A stretch of 64,000 nucleotides of DNA, taken from Gammaproteobacteria bacterium Milos-ODIII6. Lineage in GTDB: Bacteria; Pseudomonadota; Gammaproteobacteria; Chromatiales; Chromatiaceae. Shown in pieces: positions 45,708 through 55,635 of the stretch (position 1 is the first letter of the stretch; every line of letters begins with the position of its first letter). Location of the stretch: assembly GCA_029228645.1 (NCBI GenBank), contig JAPTHR010000001.1:1-64000 (forward strand). The letters run 5' to 3'. Under the pieces are notes generated by a model. The model did not search any database, was not told the origin of the DNA, and saw only the letters and a program-made list of their open reading frames with translations. A program made the position numbers and the translations under genes.

Positions 45708-47447
45708 ATGGACAGCATGGCCCTGCGCCTGCAGCAGGTCTCGCGAAGTTTCGGGGACGGCAATGCCGCGACCCGTGCCCTCGACGGGATATCGCTCGAC
45801 ATCCACTCCGGCGAGGTCACCGGTCTGATCGGTCCGGATGGCGCAGGCAAGACCACCCTGATGCGCCTGTGCGCCACCCTCCTGGCCCCCGACCAGGGCA
45901 GCGTGGAGGTGTTGGGTATCGATGCCCTCGCCGACCCCATCGCCGTGCAGTCGCGTATCGGCTACATGCCGCAGCGCTTTGGCCTGTACGAAGACCTGAC
46001 CGTGCAGGAAAACCTCGACCTGTATGCCGACCTGCAGGGCCTGGCGGTTGCTCGCCGTGTGACACGCTACCGGGAGCTGATGGAGATGACCGGGCTGAGC
46101 CCTTTCACCGGGCGACTTGCCGGCAAGCTTTCCGGCGGCATGAAACAGAAGCTCGGCCTGGCCTGCGCCCTGCTGCGCGAACCGGAACTGCTTTTGCTCG
46201 ACGAGGCGACCGTCGGGGTGGATCCGGTGTCGCGCCGTGAGCTGTGGCAGATCGTCTATCGACAGGTCCGCGAATACGGCATGAGCGTGTTGCTCAGCAC
46301 CGCCTACCTGGACGAGGCGGAGCGCTGCGACCGGGTGGCCCTGCTGCACCAGGGTCGGCTCCTGGGCATGGACCGACCCGCTGCCTTCAGCGCTCCCCTC
46401 GACGGTGACTGCTATCGCCTTGACATCCCAAACGGGGTGTCCGCGCGCCGCCTGCAGCGCCGCCTGCAGGAACACCCCTCGATCGCGGATGCGCTGATCG
46501 AGGGCGAGACCCTGCGCGTAGTCACCTGGCCGGGGCAGGCACCGACGCCAGACCTCCTCGCACCTGAATTCACCGCACTGGCATTCACCCCGCTTGCTCC
46601 GCGTTTCGAGGATGCCTTCATCCGCCTGCTGCGCCGGCCGGAGGAAAAGCCCACACAGCTGCCATCCTTGAAACAGACCGGCACGCCAGCGGCACAGGAT
46701 ATCGTTATCCGGGCCGAGCACCTGGAAAGGCGATTTGGCGACTTTCTTGCGGTCAAGGGCATCAGCTTTGCGGTCAGGCGTGGTGAGATCTTCGGCCTGC
46801 TGGGCGCCAATGGTGCCGGCAAGTCGACCACCTTCCGCATGCTGTGCGGCCTGCTGCCGGTCAGCAGCGGGCATGTCTCGGTGGCCGGGCATGACCTGCG
46901 CCATGCAGCGGCCAGCGCCCGCCAGCGCCTGGGTTACATGGCGCAGCGCTTCTCCCTGTATGGCAACCTCACGGTACAACAGAACCTGCGGTTCTTCTCG
47001 GCCAGCTATGGTCTGCGCGGCGCCCGCCAGCGCGAACGCATCGATTGGGCACTGCAAAACTTCGAGCTCCGGCCCTTTGCCGGGCATAAGGCGATCGACC
47101 TTTCGCTGGGCTACAAACAGCGTCTGGCCTTCGCCGCGGCCTTGATGCACGAACCGGAGATCCTGTTTCTGGATGAGCCCACGTCCGGGGTGGACCCCAT
47201 TGCGCGCCGTGAATTCTGGGCGCGCACCAACGCCCTGGCCGAGGCCGGCATCACCATCCTGGTGACCACCCACTTTATGGAGGAGGCCAACTACTGCGAC
47301 AAGCTGGTGATCATGGCCGAGGGCGATATCCTGGCCGAGGGCACGCCCGCGCAGATCAAGCAGCAGGCACGTAGCCCGCAGCACCCCAATCCCAGCATGG
47401 AGGATGCCTTCATCACCTTGATCGAGGGCCACGAGGTGGCGGCATGA
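45708..47447 (+). CDS. Fused ABC transporter ATPase (YbhF-like)
   Basis: This 579-residue protein has two ABC domains in one chain. Domain 1 has Walker A LIGPDGAGKTT (near residue 40), signature KLSGGMKQKLGLA and Walker B LLLLDEATVGVD. Domain 2 has LLGANGAGKST (near 365), signature DLSLGYKQRLAFA and FLDEPTSGVD. The modified signature of the second half (LSLGY for LSGGQ) also occurs in YbhF. It drives the two permeases encoded next. The start at 45708 follows the HlyD stop by 1 base, and the end overlaps the first permease start (ATGA). Confidence 0.9.
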   Translation: MDSMALRLQQVSRSFGDGNAATRALDGISLDIHSGEVTGLIGPDGAGKTTLMRLCATLLAPDQGSVEVLGIDALADPIAVQSRIGYMPQRFGLYEDLTVQENLDLYADLQGLAVARRVTRYRELMEMTGLSPFTGRLAGKLSGGMKQKLGLACALLREPELLLLDEATVGVDPVSRRELWQIVYRQVREYGMSVLLSTAYLDEAERCDRVALLHQGRLLGMDRPAAFSAPLDGDCYRLDIPNGVSARRLQRRLQEHPSIADALIEGETLRVVTWPGQAPTPDLLAPEFTALAFTPLAPRFEDAFIRLLRRPEEKPTQLPSLKQTGTPAAQDIVIRAEHLERRFGDFLAVKGISFAVRRGEIFGLLGANGAGKSTTFRMLCGLLPVSSGHVSVAGHDLRHAAASARQRLGYMAQRFSLYGNLTVQQNLRFFSASYGLRGARQRERIDWALQNFELRPFAGHKAIDLSLGYKQRLAFAAALMHEPEILFLDEPTSGVDPIARREFWARTNALAEAGITILVTTHFMEEANYCDKLVIMAEGDILAEGTPAQIKQQARSPQHPNPSMEDAFITLIEGHEVAA

Positions 47448-48577
47448 GCCGCCGCCTGGCCGACAGCCGGCGCCGCCTGCGCGGCATGGTACGCAAGGAA
47501 TGGCTGCAGATCTGGCGCGACCCCTCCAGCATTGCGATCGCTTTCGTGTTGCCGGTGATCCTGCTGTTTCTGTTCGGCTACGGTGTGTCCCTGGATGCCA
47601 AGGATATCCGCCTCGGCCTGGTGGTCGAACAGATGGACAGCGACAGCCGCAACTTCGCCGAGTCGTTCGGCCGCTCAGACTATTTCATGCCGAGGTATTT
47701 TTCCGATATCCGGGAGGCGGAGCAGGCGCTCACCGAACGCCGCCTGGATGGCATCGTCTGGCTGCGCCATGATTTCAGCCAACGACTGCTCCAGCCCTCC
47801 CCTGCCGCGATCGCGGTGCGGGTGAATGGGGTCGACGCCAACGAGGCACGTATCACCGCGGGCTATATCCAGGGCGTGTGGTTTGGCTGGCTGGAAAAGT
47901 ATGCGCGCGAGCATGGGCGCGAACTGGATACACCGGTACAACTGCAACAACGGGTCTGGTTCAACAGCGCGGTGATCAGCCGTCACTACCTGGTGCCAGG
48001 GCTGATCGCTATCATCATGACCCTGATCGGGTCGCTGCTGACATCGATGGTGATCGCCCGCGAATGGGAACGCGGCACCATGGAAGCCATGATGGCGACA
48101 CCCCTGCGCATCCCCGAGGTACTGGCCGGCAAACTGATCCCCTATTTCGTCCTCGGCATGGCCGGCATGCTGTTTACCGTGGTCCTGGCCAAGGGACTGT
48201 TTGCCGTGCCATTGCGGGGCTCTTTCGGCGCCCTGCTGCTCTCCGGCGCACTGTTCATGCTGGTGGCGCTGGCGATGGGGTTGTTGATCTCGATTATCGC
48301 CAAGAACCAGTTCGTGGCCGGGCAGATCGCGATCATCGTGACCTTTCTACCGGCCTTCATCCTGTCCGGCTTCATCTTCGATATCGGCTCCATGCCGGCC
48401 CCCATCCAGCTGATCACCCACCTGGTGCCGGCACGTTACTTTGTCGCCATCCTGCAGACACTTTTCCTGGCGGGTGATATCTGGCCGGTCATCCTGCCCA
48501 ACCTTGGCGCCATGGCGCTGATGCTGCTGGTCTTCATGATGATCATCCGGCGCAAGGCGCACAAGCGGATCGCATGA
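47444..48577 (+). CDS. ABC-2 type permease (YbhS-like)
   Basis: This 377-residue membrane protein has an N-terminal segment (SIAIAFVLPVILLFLFGYGV, about residues 26-45), a large periplasmic loop and five C-terminal membrane segments, as ABC-2 permeases do. It carries the conserved REWERGTMEAMMATPLR (near 206). It pairs with the next permease to form the channel of the exporter. Both ends overlap neighbours by 4 bases. Confidence 0.9.
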   Translation: MSRRLADSRRRLRGMVRKEWLQIWRDPSSIAIAFVLPVILLFLFGYGVSLDAKDIRLGLVVEQMDSDSRNFAESFGRSDYFMPRYFSDIREAEQALTERRLDGIVWLRHDFSQRLLQPSPAAIAVRVNGVDANEARITAGYIQGVWFGWLEKYAREHGRELDTPVQLQQRVWFNSAVISRHYLVPGLIAIIMTLIGSLLTSMVIAREWERGTMEAMMATPLRIPEVLAGKLIPYFVLGMAGMLFTVVLAKGLFAVPLRGSFGALLLSGALFMLVALAMGLLISIIAKNQFVAGQIAIIVTFLPAFILSGFIFDIGSMPAPIQLITHLVPARYFVAILQTLFLAGDIWPVILPNLGAMALMLLVFMMIIRRKAHKRIA

Positions 48578-49689
48578 ATACGCTCTGGCAACTGCTGGCC
48601 CTGGTGAACAAGGAATTTCTCGCCCTGTTGCGCGACCCGCGCAGCCGCCTGGTGTTGATCGCGCCCCCTATCGTTCAACTACTGGTATTCGGCTATGCCG
48701 CGACCTTCGACCTGAATGATGTGCCGGTTGCGGTGTACAACCAGGATCGGGGCAGTCTGTCGCGTGAACTGCTGGCGCGTATCGAGGGCTCACCGGCCTT
48801 CCATATTGCCTACCGGGTCACTCACGAGGAGCAACTGCGCCCCCTGATCGACCAACGCAAGGTCACCCTGGTACTGGCGATGGATGCGCAGTTCAGCCGC
48901 GATATCAGCCAGGGGCGTAGCGCCCATCTGCAGGCCCTGCTGGATGGACGCAACTCCAACAGCGCCCTGATCGCGCTGAGCTATCTGCGCAATATCCTGA
49001 TCGATTTCAATCAACAGCAGCTGCAACGACAAGGTGGACCCACCCTCCCTGCAGCACTCAAAGTGCGCGCCTGGTACAACGAAAACATGGCCTCGCGCTG
49101 GTTTATCGTGCCCGGGATCGTTGGGCTGTTGCTGCTGGTGGTCACCCTGGTGGTGACCGCCCTGTCGATTGCGCGAGAACGCGAGGAGGGGACCTTCGAT
49201 CAGCTGCTGGTAACCCCCCTGCATCCGTGGCAGATCCTGCTGGGCAAGTCGATCCCGGGACTGATCATTGGCCTGATCGAGGCCAGCTTTATCATCCTGT
49301 TGGCGGTGCTCTGGTTCGAGGTTCCGTTACGTGGCAGCATCGGCGCTCTGTACCTGGGCATCCTGCTGTTTCTGCTCTCGGCGGTCGGCGTTGGGCTGAT
49401 GATCTCCGCCATCTCGGTCACCCAGCAGCAGGCGCTCCTGGGGGCTTTTTTATTCCTGGTCCCCGCAGTCATCCTGTCGGGCTTTGCCACGCCCATCGCG
49501 AACATGCCCGAGGTGGTGCAATGGCTGAGTTATCTCGACCCATTGCGCTATTTCCTGGTCATCGTGCGCGGGGTGTTTCTGGAGGGGGATGGGTATGCGC
49601 TGCTGTTGCATCAGTACTGGCCGATGGCGCTGATCGGGATCGTCTCCCTGCTGCTCGCCGGCTGGCTGGCGAGGCACCGCATGTACTGA
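48574..49689 (+). CDS. ABC-2 type permease (YbhR-like)
   Basis: This 371-residue membrane protein is the second half of the exporter channel. It has the same layout as its partner (first membrane segment [17 protein letters not shown] near residues 26-42, periplasmic domain, then five segments) and [18 protein letters not shown] near 205. It closes the four-gene run. No clear terminator follows. Confidence 0.9.
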   Translation: MNTLWQLLALVNKEFLALLRDPRSRLVLIAPPIVQLLVFGYAATFDLNDVPVAVYNQDRGSLSRELLARIEGSPAFHIAYRVTHEEQLRPLIDQRKVTLVLAMDAQFSRDISQGRSAHLQALLDGRNSNSALIALSYLRNILIDFNQQQLQRQGGPTLPAALKVRAWYNENMASRWFIVPGIVGLLLLVVTLVVTALSIAREREEGTFDQLLVTPLHPWQILLGKSIPGLIIGLIEASFIILLAVLWFEVPLRGSIGALYLGILLFLLSAVGVGLMISAISVTQQQALLGAFLFLVPAVILSGFATPIANMPEVVQWLSYLDPLRYFLVIVRGVFLEGDGYALLLHQYWPMALIGIVSLLLAGWLARHRMY

Positions 49690-49942
49690 CCGGTCGCGAT
49701 CACGCTCGATATGGCGCGATCTTGGCTCGCGGCGCGTGTTCCGCGAGCGCAACATTAAAAAACCGACAGCCGCACTCTCGGGTATTTTTGGCCACCCGGG
49801 ATGCGCCTGCAACGGATGTTGCACACCAACCGGACACCCCATACGGCCCGTCCCGGCATTTCAAACCGGCCCCGCAGCGCACGCCAAATCCCCCACGCGG
49901 GACAGGTACAGACGGGGCAAAGGCAGCGCCTATGATCGCGTC
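49690..49942. other. Intergenic region after the exporter operon
   Basis: This 253-base gap holds only a short AT stretch near 49750-49785 and Pro/Gly-type GC-rich sequence. I see no gene, RNA or strong hairpin in it. Confidence 0.4.
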
Positions 49943-51970
49943 ATGAACACGCAACAGAACCACCTTGCGGCGGCTACCAGTCCCTACCTGCAACAGCACG
50001 CCGACAACCCGGTCCACTGGTGGCCCTGGTGCGAGCAGGCCCTGCAGGCGGCACGCACGCAGGACAAGCCGATCCTGCTGTCGATCGGCTATTCGGCCTG
50101 CCATTGGTGCCACGTGATGGCGCACGAGTCGTTCGAGGACCCGGAAACCGCGGCGCTGATGAATCGCCTGTTCATCAATATCAAGGTCGACCGCGAGGAG
50201 CGTCCCGATCTGGACAAGATCTACCAGACCGCCCACCAGCTGCTGGCACAGCGCCCGGGCGGCTGGCCCTTGACCGTGTTCCTGATGCCACAGGACCTGA
50301 CCCCGTTCTTCGCCGGCACCTACTTTCCACCCGAGCCACGCCATGGCCTGCCCTCTTTCACCCAGGTGCTCGAATCGATCGACACCGCCTGGCGCGAGCA
50401 GCGCGAGGCCATCGAGGAGCAGAACCGTTCGATGCAGCAGGCACTGGCGCACATCAACCGCCCGGGCGACGGCGATATGCCGGATGCGGCGGTGATCGAA
50501 CAGGCCCTGGTCCAGCTCGCGGAGGTTTACGACAAACGCCACGGCGGGATCGGCCAGGCACCCAAGTTCCCGCATCCGAGCACCCTCGAGTTCCTGCTGC
50601 GCCACGCCCTGCTCGAGGACCACGCGGGCGCGCGCGAGATGGCCCTGTTCACCCTCGAGCGCATGGCGGAAGGCGGCATCAACGACCAGCTCGGCGGCGG
50701 CTTCTGCCGCTACTCGGTGGACGAGCAGTGGATGATCCCCCACTTCGAGAAGATGCTCTACGACAACGGCCCGCTGCTCGCCCTGTATGCCGACGCCTGG
50801 CTCGCGGATGGCCAGCGGGCATTGTTCCGTCACGTCTGCCAGCGCACCGCGGAATGGGTCATGCGCGAGATGCAGTCGCCCGCGGGCGGCTACTTCTCCA
50901 GCCTGGATGCCGACAGCGAGGGCGAGGAGGGCCGCTTCTACGTCTGGACCCGGGAGGAAGTCGCCTCCCTGCTGGACGATGCCGAGTACCAAGTGTTCGC
51001 CGCCCGGTTCGGCCTGGACCGGGCGCCCAACTTCGAGGGGCGCTGGCATCTGCACGTGTTTCGGGATACCGCGGATCTCGCCCGCGCGCATGGGATGCAG
51101 CCGCAGGCGCTGCGCCGCCTGCTGCGCTCCGCGCGCGACAAACTGTTCGCGGCGCGGGAGCAGCGCGTACACCCGGAACGCGACGAAAAGATACTGACCA
51201 GCTGGAACGCGCTCATGATTCGCGGCATGGCGCGCGCCGGACGCCTGCTCGACGAGCCCGACTGGATCGAATCGGCCGGGGAGGCACTCGACTACCTGCG
51301 CCGCCACCACTGGCGCGACGGACGCCTGCTGGCCACCAGCCGGGATGGCGAGGCACAGCTGCACGCCTATCTCGACGACCACGCCTTCCTTCTGGACGCC
51401 ATCCTGGAACTGCTGCAGGCGCGCTGGTCGGGCGAGGACCTCAGCCTGGCGGTGCAACTGGCCGACCTGCTACTGAGCCACTTCGAGGACCGCGAGCATG
51501 GCGGCTTCTGGTTCACTGCCGACGACCACGAGCCGCTGCCGGTGCGGAGCCGTCCGTTCAGTGACGATGCCATGCCCTCGGGGAATGCGGTGGCTGCCCA
51601 CGCTTTGCAGCGTCTCGGATCGCTCCTCGCCGAGCCTCGATACCTGCGGGCGGCGGAACGTACCCTGGCCGCAGCTGGCGAAGAGATGCGCCAGTCGCCC
51701 TACAGCTGTACCGGCCTGCTGAGCGCGCTCCAGGAATGGCTGGACCCGCCCGAGACCCTGATCATCCGCGGTCGCGGCGAAGCGCTGGCCGAATGGCAGC
51801 AACAGGCGAACAGCCAGCCGCGCCCGACCCGGCAGGTATTCGCCATAGCGGACGATATCGCGCTGCCGCCGGCGCTATCGGACAAGGCGCCGGATTCCGC
51901 GGGACCGATCGCCTACCGCTGCATCGGCACCCGTTGCCTGCCCCCGGTGAGCAAGCTCGAGCAGCTCTGA
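49943..51970 (+). CDS. DUF255 thioredoxin-like protein (YyaL/SSP411 family)
   Basis: This 675-residue protein has an N-terminal thioredoxin-like domain with [10 protein letters not shown] (C53 and C56), preceded by [14 protein letters not shown], a marker of the family. It continues with a six-hairpin glycosidase-like toroid ([20 protein letters not shown] and [16 protein letters not shown]). Members occur from bacteria to man, but their activity is unclear. The ATG at 49943 begins the standard start ([19 protein letters not shown]). It lies 76 bases before the Sco gene. Confidence 0.9.
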   Translation: MNTQQNHLAAATSPYLQQHADNPVHWWPWCEQALQAARTQDKPILLSIGYSACHWCHVMAHESFEDPETAALMNRLFINIKVDREERPDLDKIYQTAHQLLAQRPGGWPLTVFLMPQDLTPFFAGTYFPPEPRHGLPSFTQVLESIDTAWREQREAIEEQNRSMQQALAHINRPGDGDMPDAAVIEQALVQLAEVYDKRHGGIGQAPKFPHPSTLEFLLRHALLEDHAGAREMALFTLERMAEGGINDQLGGGFCRYSVDEQWMIPHFEKMLYDNGPLLALYADAWLADGQRALFRHVCQRTAEWVMREMQSPAGGYFSSLDADSEGEEGRFYVWTREEVASLLDDAEYQVFAARFGLDRAPNFEGRWHLHVFRDTADLARAHGMQPQALRRLLRSARDKLFAAREQRVHPERDEKILTSWNALMIRGMARAGRLLDEPDWIESAGEALDYLRRHHWRDGRLLATSRDGEAQLHAYLDDHAFLLDAILELLQARWSGEDLSLAVQLADLLLSHFEDREHGGFWFTADDHEPLPVRSRPFSDDAMPSGNAVAAHALQRLGSLLAEPRYLRAAERTLAAAGEEMRQSPYSCTGLLSALQEWLDPPETLIIRGRGEALAEWQQQANSQPRPTRQVFAIADDIALPPALSDKAPDSAGPIAYRCIGTRCLPPVSKLEQL

Positions 51971-52046
51971 ACCCGCGTCCCGGACGCGCGCTCCGGACTC
52001 CGGCGTTACACTATCCCCTCTCGCCCCGGCAGCATTCGAAGGTACC

Positions 52047-52646
52047 ATGAAGAAAATCGCTCTCGCCCTGCTGGCTTTGGCCAGCATCGCCCTCGGCCTC
52101 TGGTTCGGCCTGCAAGCCCCCACCCGGCAGAGTACGCCCAACCCCCTCGCCGTGGTCGGGGGCGATTTCACGCTCGCCTCCGAATCCGGCCCAGTCCGCC
52201 TGCAGGACTTCCGCGGCAAAGTCGTGCCAATCTATTTCGGGTACACCCGCTGCCCGGATGTCTGCATCACCTCATTGGGCAAGATTGCAATGGCGCTCAA
52301 GAGCATGACGGAAGAGGAACGCGAGCGTATCCAGCCGATCTTCATCAGCATCGATCCGGAACGCGACACCCCGGCGATCGCGCAGCAGTACGCGGAATTT
52401 TTCTACCCGGGGGCGATCGGCCTCAGCGGCACCCCGGAACAGATCGAGGAAGTCGCCGCGCGCTACTTCGTGATCTATCAAAAGGTTCAGCAGGAAGGCT
52501 CCGCGATGGCCTACACCATGGACCACTCCTCGGTCATCTACGTCATCGGGCCGGACGGAAAGACGCACGCCCTCGTGCACCACGTGGACGACGCCGAGAC
52601 CCTGGTGAAGCAGTTGCGCAGCGCGCTCAACGACTCCCGGGACTGA
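52047..52646 (+). CDS. Sco1/SenC copper chaperone
   Basis: Sco proteins deliver copper to cytochrome oxidase or act as thiol reductases in the periplasm. The 199-residue protein has an N-terminal anchor (KKIALALLALASIALGLWFG, residues 2-21) and a thioredoxin-like fold with CPDVC (C69 and C73) and the metal-binding His160 (YTMDHSS). All three ligands are present. No cytochrome oxidase gene is nearby. Confidence 0.92.
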   Translation: MKKIALALLALASIALGLWFGLQAPTRQSTPNPLAVVGGDFTLASESGPVRLQDFRGKVVPIYFGYTRCPDVCITSLGKIAMALKSMTEEERERIQPIFISIDPERDTPAIAQQYAEFFYPGAIGLSGTPEQIEEVAARYFVIYQKVQQEGSAMAYTMDHSSVIYVIGPDGKTHALVHHVDDAETLVKQLRSALNDSRD

Positions 52647-52683
52647 CCCGGGCCCGCCGACGGGTGGATAAGAATCCGGCGAA

Positions 52684-52708
52684 ATACTTGACTAAAATAC
52701 TTGGTAAT
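52684..52708 (+). promoter_or_regulatory. Candidate IscR-type binding site and -35 element
   Basis: The sequence starts ATACTTGACTAAAATACT and ends GGTAAT, close to the type 1 IscR site seen before iscR genes (ATA-YYGACT-AT-rich-ACTCGG). The TTGACT at 52688-52693 would be the -35 element. No good -10 is visible at normal spacing, which is also true of many IscR-controlled promoters. The DsrC-like gene starts 110 bases downstream. Confidence 0.5.
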
Positions 52709-52818
52709 TTTTCCGCGAGCGTCTATACCTTTCTCCAGGACGCGACAAAGCGCCCGTCACCCGCGGCCACTTGTCGGCGCGGGTAACGAATTTCCGGAAA
52801 TCCTGGAGGAGCCAAGAG

Positions 52819-53163
52819 ATGCAATTCACCAACCCGTTGATGACCGAAAACCTCAACCTGCCGGATGGTTTCAGCGACTGGAACGAGCAGCTGGCGATGG
52901 AGATCGCCAGGGAAGAGGGCATCGAGCTGAAGGACGAGCACTGGGAGGTCATCTACTTCCTGCGTAATCACTGCAAGAGCGAAGGTGCCTCGTGTAGCGC
53001 GCGACATGTCCTCAAGGCGCTGACCGAACGCTTTTACGAGCAGGGAGGGAAACGCTACCTCTACAAGCTGTTCCCGCACGGTCCGGTCTACCAGGCTGCG
53101 CAGATCGCGGGGCTTCCGATGCCGCCGAATACCGTGGACCTGTCATTCGGTACCGCGCACTGA
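52819..53163 (+). CDS. DsrC/TusE-family protein without C-terminal cysteines (RspA-like)
   Basis: This 114-residue protein has the DsrC/TusE fold: LPDGFSDWNEQLAMEIAREE, HWEVIYFLRNH, ARHVLKALTERF and YLYKLFPHGPV (residues 14-90). In DsrC a sulfur-carrying arm ends QACKIAGLPKPTGCV with two Cys. Here the arm reads YQAAQIAGLPMPPNTV and adds DLSFGTAH, so both Cys are absent (Ala94 and Thr105). Two other Cys (52 and 59) are in the middle. Cys-less relatives have been called RspA and linked to regulation. A sulfur-carrying role by the usual arm is therefore excluded. An IscR-like site lies upstream and a strong terminator downstream, so it is monocistronic. Confidence 0.87.
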   Translation: MQFTNPLMTENLNLPDGFSDWNEQLAMEIAREEGIELKDEHWEVIYFLRNHCKSEGASCSARHVLKALTERFYEQGGKRYLYKLFPHGPVYQAAQIAGLPMPPNTVDLSFGTAH

Positions 53164-53202
53164 TCCGCAATCGGCCAAACTGAACAGCCGCCAAACGAGA
53201 AA

Positions 53203-53228
53203 CCCCGGCCAGAGCCGGGGTTTCTTTT
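53203..53228 (+). terminator. Rho-independent terminator after the DsrC-like gene
   Basis: CCCCGGC (53203-53209) and GCCGGGG (53214-53220) form a 7-bp stem with a 4-base loop, followed by TTTCTTTT. It lies 40 bases after the stop. Confidence 0.85.
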
Positions 53229-53277
53229 GGCGCGCCGGATAAAGAAAAAAGGGGATGGCGGGCCAATGGGGGCTGAT

Positions 53278-53351
53278 TGGAGCGGGTGATGGGAATCGAA
53301 CCCACGTATGCAGCTTGGGAAGCTGCCGTTCTACCATTGAACTACACCCGC
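53278..53351 (-). tRNA. tRNA-Gly (anticodon CCC)
   Basis: On the minus strand the gene folds as a cloverleaf: acceptor GCGGGTG with CACCCGC, anticodon stem GCAGC with GCTGC around loop TTCCCAA (anticodon CCC), and T arm GTGGG-TTCGATT-CCCAT. The discriminator base is T and CCA is encoded at 53280-53278. It reads GGG codons. It lies between the DsrC-like gene terminator and the acyl-CoA synthetase gene. Confidence 0.95.
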
Positions 53352-53502
53352 AGTTGATCGCTTTTAACCGCGCCGTGCGCGCAGCATCCTCGCGCACGCA
53401 CCCGGTCTGATTCAAACGTCGGCAAAGTATATCCGATACCCTCAACCCGCAGGCAGGCCGGGCAGAAATTTCTTTTCAGGTACAACGCTCGCCCACCTCC
53501 GA

Positions 53503-55338
53503 TCACGCCGCCGGCCCGTCGCGGTAGATCGCCTCAATCTCCTGTGCGTGGCGCGTCAGGACGTCGCGTCGCTTGAGCTTGAGCGTTGGTGTCATGAGGC
53601 CATTTTCGATCCCCCAGGGATCCAGGGTGAGATGGACCCGCCGGATCCGGGCATAGCCGGGAAAATGCTGCAGTGCCTGTTTTATCCGGGACAAAACCGC
53701 CTTGTGCAGGCGTGCCTCGCGGAGCGCACCGGGGTCTTCGGGATCCAGCCCCTGCTCACGCGCGAACGCCGGCCAGCGCTCGCCGTTCAGCACGATCAGG
53801 GCACACAGGTAGGGGCGACCCTCGCCGACCACCATGACCTGTTCAAACAGGAGGTCCAGAGCGAGCGCCTGTTCCATGTCCCCCGGCGGGACCTTCTCGC
53901 CGTTGGACAGCACCAGGATGTCCTTGAGCCGGCCGGTGATGTACAGATGGCCGGACGCATCGATGCGTGCCTGGTCGCCGGTGTGCAGCCACCCATCTGG
54001 ATCGATGGTTTGCGCGGTCGAGCGGCGATCGTTCCAGTAACCCTGCATGACCCCGGCCCCGCGCACGAGCAGTTCCTCATCGGCTCCGATCTTCAGCTGC
54101 ACGCCGGGTAGCGGCAGCCCGACGCTGGCGGGGACGTTGTCCTGCAGCGGATTCGCACTGATCACCGGGGCGGTTTCTGTGAGGCCATAGCCCTGCACGA
54201 TCGGCAGACCGAGGCCGATGAACAGGCGCGCCACCTCCTCGTTGAGTGCAGCGCCGCCGCTGACCGCCGCACGCAGGCGTCCACCGAGGGCGGCCAGGAC
54301 CTTACGCGCCACCAGGCGCTGCAACAGCGGCCACAGCAGGAGTCGGGGCGACCAGCTGGCCCGACCCTGCTGATAGAGAAAGCGCTGCCAGCCGGTTGCG
54401 ACCGCCGCATCGAAAAGCGTTTGCGCCAAGCCACCCTTCTGCGTCATCTGGTCGTGGATGCGCGCATACACCTTTTCGAAGATGCGTGGCACCGCGATCA
54501 GGAGGGTTGGGCGAATGCCCTTCAGGTCTTCTGCAAGCTGCGCCACCGAGCGCGCATAGGCAACCTGCGAGCCGGCCATGATCGGCAGGTAGTAGCCACC
54601 GGTGCGCTCGAGGGTGTGCGACAGGGGCAGGAAGGACAGGAAAATGTCTTCGCGGTAAACGTTCAGCATCTTCAGGCCGCCGTGTGCGACCGAGAGCATG
54701 TTGTGATGGCTCAGCATCACCCCCTTCGGCGGGCCGGTAGTGCCGGAGGTGTACACGATCGATGCCAGCGCATGCGGATCCGCCTGTGATCGCGGCGTCG
54801 GCAGCTCGTCCCCGGGCGCGGGCAACCAGTCGCCCACCACGCGCACTCGCCGGTCCCGCCGCTGCAGCTCGCGCGCCTGCGACCCATCCTCCAGTAACAG
54901 CACGGTTTTCAGGTGGCCGTCGGCGGGCAGGACCTCCGCCAGGCGTCGCCAACGGCCAGCATCCTGGACCAGCAGCAATCGGGTGCCCGACTGCTCCAGG
55001 ATGTAGGCGATGTTTTCCGGACGGTCGTCGGTGTACAGGGGCACGGTCACGAGATCGAGGCCAAGCGCGGCCTGATCGAACATCACCCACTCGGGGCGGT
55101 TGCGCAGCTGCAGCGCGACCCGCTCACCCCGCTCCAGGTTTTCGCGACTCAGCGCCGCCCGCCAGCGCGCCACCTGCGCGGCCATTTCCGCCCAGGTCAG
55201 CTGTTGCCAGATGCGGGTCGCTTTTTCGAAATAGCGGTAGGCCGGACGGTCCGGGTCTCGCCGCACACGCACAGCAAACAGCCCGTCCAGGGTGACGGCC
55301 TCCTCCGGGTTGATCAGATCCTCTTGCTGTGAGCTCAC
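53503..55338 (-). CDS. Long-chain acyl-CoA synthetase (AMP-binding)
   Basis: This 611-residue enzyme activates fatty acids to acyl-CoA with ATP at the membrane. The ATP motif is SIVYTSGTTGPPKGVMLSH (near residues 190-208), followed by YGLTETAPVI and the hinge GWLHTGDQARIDASGHLYI with the late GRLKDILVLSNGEKVPP (near residues 468-484). It belongs to the FAA1-type long form. It is divergent from thiS with 99 bases between the starts. Confidence 0.92.
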   Translation of the reverse strand: MSSQQEDLINPEEAVTLDGLFAVRVRRDPDRPAYRYFEKATRIWQQLTWAEMAAQVARWRAALSRENLERGERVALQLRNRPEWVMFDQAALGLDLVTVPLYTDDRPENIAYILEQSGTRLLLVQDAGRWRRLAEVLPADGHLKTVLLLEDGSQARELQRRDRRVRVVGDWLPAPGDELPTPRSQADPHALASIVYTSGTTGPPKGVMLSHHNMLSVAHGGLKMLNVYREDIFLSFLPLSHTLERTGGYYLPIMAGSQVAYARSVAQLAEDLKGIRPTLLIAVPRIFEKVYARIHDQMTQKGGLAQTLFDAAVATGWQRFLYQQGRASWSPRLLLWPLLQRLVARKVLAALGGRLRAAVSGGAALNEEVARLFIGLGLPIVQGYGLTETAPVISANPLQDNVPASVGLPLPGVQLKIGADEELLVRGAGVMQGYWNDRRSTAQTIDPDGWLHTGDQARIDASGHLYITGRLKDILVLSNGEKVPPGDMEQALALDLLFEQVMVVGEGRPYLCALIVLNGERWPAFAREQGLDPEDPGALREARLHKAVLSRIKQALQHFPGYARIRRVHLTLDPWGIENGLMTPTLKLKRRDVLTRHAQEIEAIYRDGPAA

Positions 55339-55437
55339 GCGCCTCCCCGCTATCGCCCCAGGTCCTCGACAGGGCCAGAGTCTGGATACTCGAGTTTAGT
55401 GTAAGATTGGTGGTTGTTTATTCATCCTTATCCCTTC

Positions 55438-55635
55438 ATGCAGATCCAGCTCAACGGCAAGCCCTTCGATGCCGCCAGCCCGTCGCTGGCGCAACTGATC
55501 GAGCAACTCGATCTCGCTGGCAAGCGCTACGCGGTCGAGGTCAATGAAGAGCTGGTTCCTCGCGCCGAACACGCCACCTATCAACTCAGCCCGGGCGACC
55601 GGGTCGAGATCGTGCAGGCCATCGGCGGGGGATGA
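55438..55635 (+). CDS. thiS: Thiamine sulfur-carrier protein ThiS
   Basis: ThiS carries the sulfur for the thiazole ring of thiamine on its C-terminal Gly. The 65-residue ubiquitin-like protein ends in AIGGG, which keeps the needed di-Gly end (one more Gly than usual). The ATG at 55438 ([11 protein letters not shown]) fits the family; one at 55414 adds 8 residues. ThiG overlaps its end (ATGA). No TPP riboswitch is visible in the 99 bases upstream. Confidence 0.93.
   Translation: MQIQLNGKPFDAASPSLAQLIEQLDLAGKRYAVEVNEELVPRAEHATYQLSPGDRVEIVQAIGGG

Noticed and set aside
45531-47432. 633-codon minus-strand frame opposite the exporter ATPase
   Set aside because: It mirrors the codon pattern of the ATPase gene; no domain can be recognised in it.
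51470-51802. Minus-strand open frame inside the DUF255 gene
   Set aside because: It is antisense to a complete, well-conserved gene and shows no own motif or ribosome binding site.
55339-55437. TPP riboswitch before thiS
   Set aside because: I see no CUGAGA or THI-box-like motif in this short leader.
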